DNA from: Kocuria sp.
Lineage (GTDB): Bacteria; Actinomycetota; Actinomycetes; Actinomycetales; Micrococcaceae
DNA length: 7,490 nucleotides
Assembly: GCA_030453435.1 (NCBI GenBank)
Contig: JAKDKI010000103.1
Span: 1 to 7,490, forward strand
Reading direction: 5' to 3'
Positions 6,986 through 7,490 of the stretch are shown one piece after another. The translations under genes were made by a program, and so were the position numbers. Numbering within the stretch: position 1 is the first letter of the stretch; each line of letters starts with the position of its first letter. The notes below the pieces were generated by a model. That model saw only the letters and a program-made list of their open reading frames with translations. It searched no databases and was not told where the DNA came from.

Positions 6986-7010
6986 ACGTTGATATGCGAA
7001 TCAGCGTTTT
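6986..7010 (+). terminator. Probable intrinsic terminator of the MFS gene
   Basis: The arms ACGTTGAT (6986-6993) and ATCAGCGT (7000-7007) form an 8-pair stem with one G-T pair and a six-base loop. Four T residues follow (7007-7010). It starts 41 bases after the MFS stop codon. The stem is only moderately GC-rich and the T-run short, so termination may be partial. Confidence 0.5.
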
Positions 7011-7017
7011 GCGGGGG

Positions 7018-7490
7018 CTATTCGATGGGTGACCGATGGAAGTTCAGGTGGCTCCGCGACGCCGTGGGGCCACGTTGACCCTGGTACCGGTTGCCGTAGG
7101 TACCACTGCCGTAAGGGTGCTCCGCTGCGGAGGACAGCTGGAAGAAGCACAGCTGCCCCACCTTGGAACCGGGCCACAGTTTGATGGGGAGCGTGGCCAT
7201 GTTGGACAGCTCCAGCGTGACGTGACCGGAGAAACCGGGGTCGATGAACCCGGCGGTGGAGTGCGTGAGAAGGCCCAGCCGACCCAGGGAGGATTTGCCC
7301 TCGAGTCTCGCGGCTACGTCGTCCGGGAGCGTGACTTTCTCGTACGTGGCACCCAGGACGAACTCGCCGGGATGCAGCACGAATGGCTCCTCGGGGTCGA
7401 CCTCGATCAGCCGAGTAAGCTCCGGCTGTTCCTGCGCGGGATCGATGTGCGCGTACTTGTGGTTGTCGAACAACCGGAACCACCGGTCCA
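7018..7490 (-). CDS. dcd: dCTP deaminase (Dcd), likely dUMP-forming, N-terminus missing
   Basis: The last 156 residues are present; the gene enters at the right edge and ends with TAG at 7020-7018. Compared with the roughly 190-residue actinobacterial enzymes, about 35 N-terminal residues are missing. Dcd converts dCTP toward dUMP for thymidylate synthesis in the cytosol, as a trimer. Signature blocks are [49 protein letters not shown] (carrying the catalytic Glu of the LEL triplet), [12 protein letters not shown], and the C-terminal [12 protein letters not shown], which closes over the triphosphate. The sequence is very close to what I recall of Mycobacterium tuberculosis Dcd, described as a bifunctional deaminase and diphosphatase that gives dUMP directly; that reaction assignment is by family resemblance. 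The frame stays open to 7490 ([12 protein letters not shown]), so a TTG at 7473 is an internal Leu codon, not the start. The gene converges with the MFS gene. Confidence 0.96.
   Translation of the reverse strand, partial: DRWFRLFDNHKYAHIDPAQEQPELTRLIEVDPEEPFVLHPGEFVLGATYEKVTLPDDVAARLEGKSSLGRLGLLTHSTAGFIDPGFSGHVTLELSNMATLPIKLWPGSKVGQLCFFQLSSAAEHPYGSGTYGNRYQGQRGPTASRSHLNFHRSPIE

Noticed and set aside
7471..7473. TTG as the start codon of dcd
   Set aside because: The frame is open to the window edge and the residues before it (DRWFR) match the expected Dcd sequence, so this is an internal leucine codon and the gene is cut by the window.
1..7490. Mobile elements, CRISPR array, tRNA or a novel defence-type system
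   Set aside because: No transposase or integrase motifs, no regularly spaced repeats, no tRNA-like cloverleaf and no uncharacterised gene cluster. All coding space is filled by recognisable housekeeping or transport genes.

Overview
The window is GC-rich chromosomal DNA with tightly packed genes and strong G/C preference at third codon positions. The proteins look actinobacterial: an Mrp antiporter subunit A fused to subunit B, an Atg22-like (UMF1) MFS transporter, and a dCTP deaminase of the Mycobacterium type. A Micrococcales, perhaps Micrococcaceae-like, source is my best guess. That placement is from memory of protein families and is not proven by the sequence.

Left 5.4 kb (minus strand): four consecutive genes of a multisubunit Na+/H+ antiporter (Mrp/Mnh) operon, transcribed right to left in the order mnhA(B), mnhC, mnhD, mnhE. 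Each junction is an ATGA overlap: the ATG of the next gene shares bases with the TGA of the previous one. Each downstream gene has a purine-rich ribosome binding site inside the end of the gene before it, which suggests translational coupling. mnhE runs off the left edge after 24 codons, and mnhF and mnhG are expected beyond it. The gene products form one membrane complex. A and D are the NuoL/NuoM-like ion-translocating subunits, C is NuoK-like, the B domain is fused to the end of A, and E is a small membrane subunit. Together they exchange cytoplasmic Na+ for external H+.

Middle (5402-5622): a 221-base divergent spacer between mnhA and the transporter gene. It holds a clear AT-centred palindrome and, right before the transporter ATG, a TANNNT-type -10 box placed for leaderless transcription.

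Right part: a plus-strand MFS transporter (5623-6945) converges on a minus-strand dcd gene (7018 to beyond the right edge). The 72 bases between them carry two adjacent hairpins, one suitably placed as a terminator for each gene.

I see no mobile element, CRISPR array, tRNA or rRNA, and no convincing undescribed system. The unusual points are modest: the A-B fusion, a long acidic and His-rich tail on MnhC, a Gln in place of a channel Lys in MnhD, the probable leaderless transporter mRNA, the spacer palindrome and the paired convergent hairpins.
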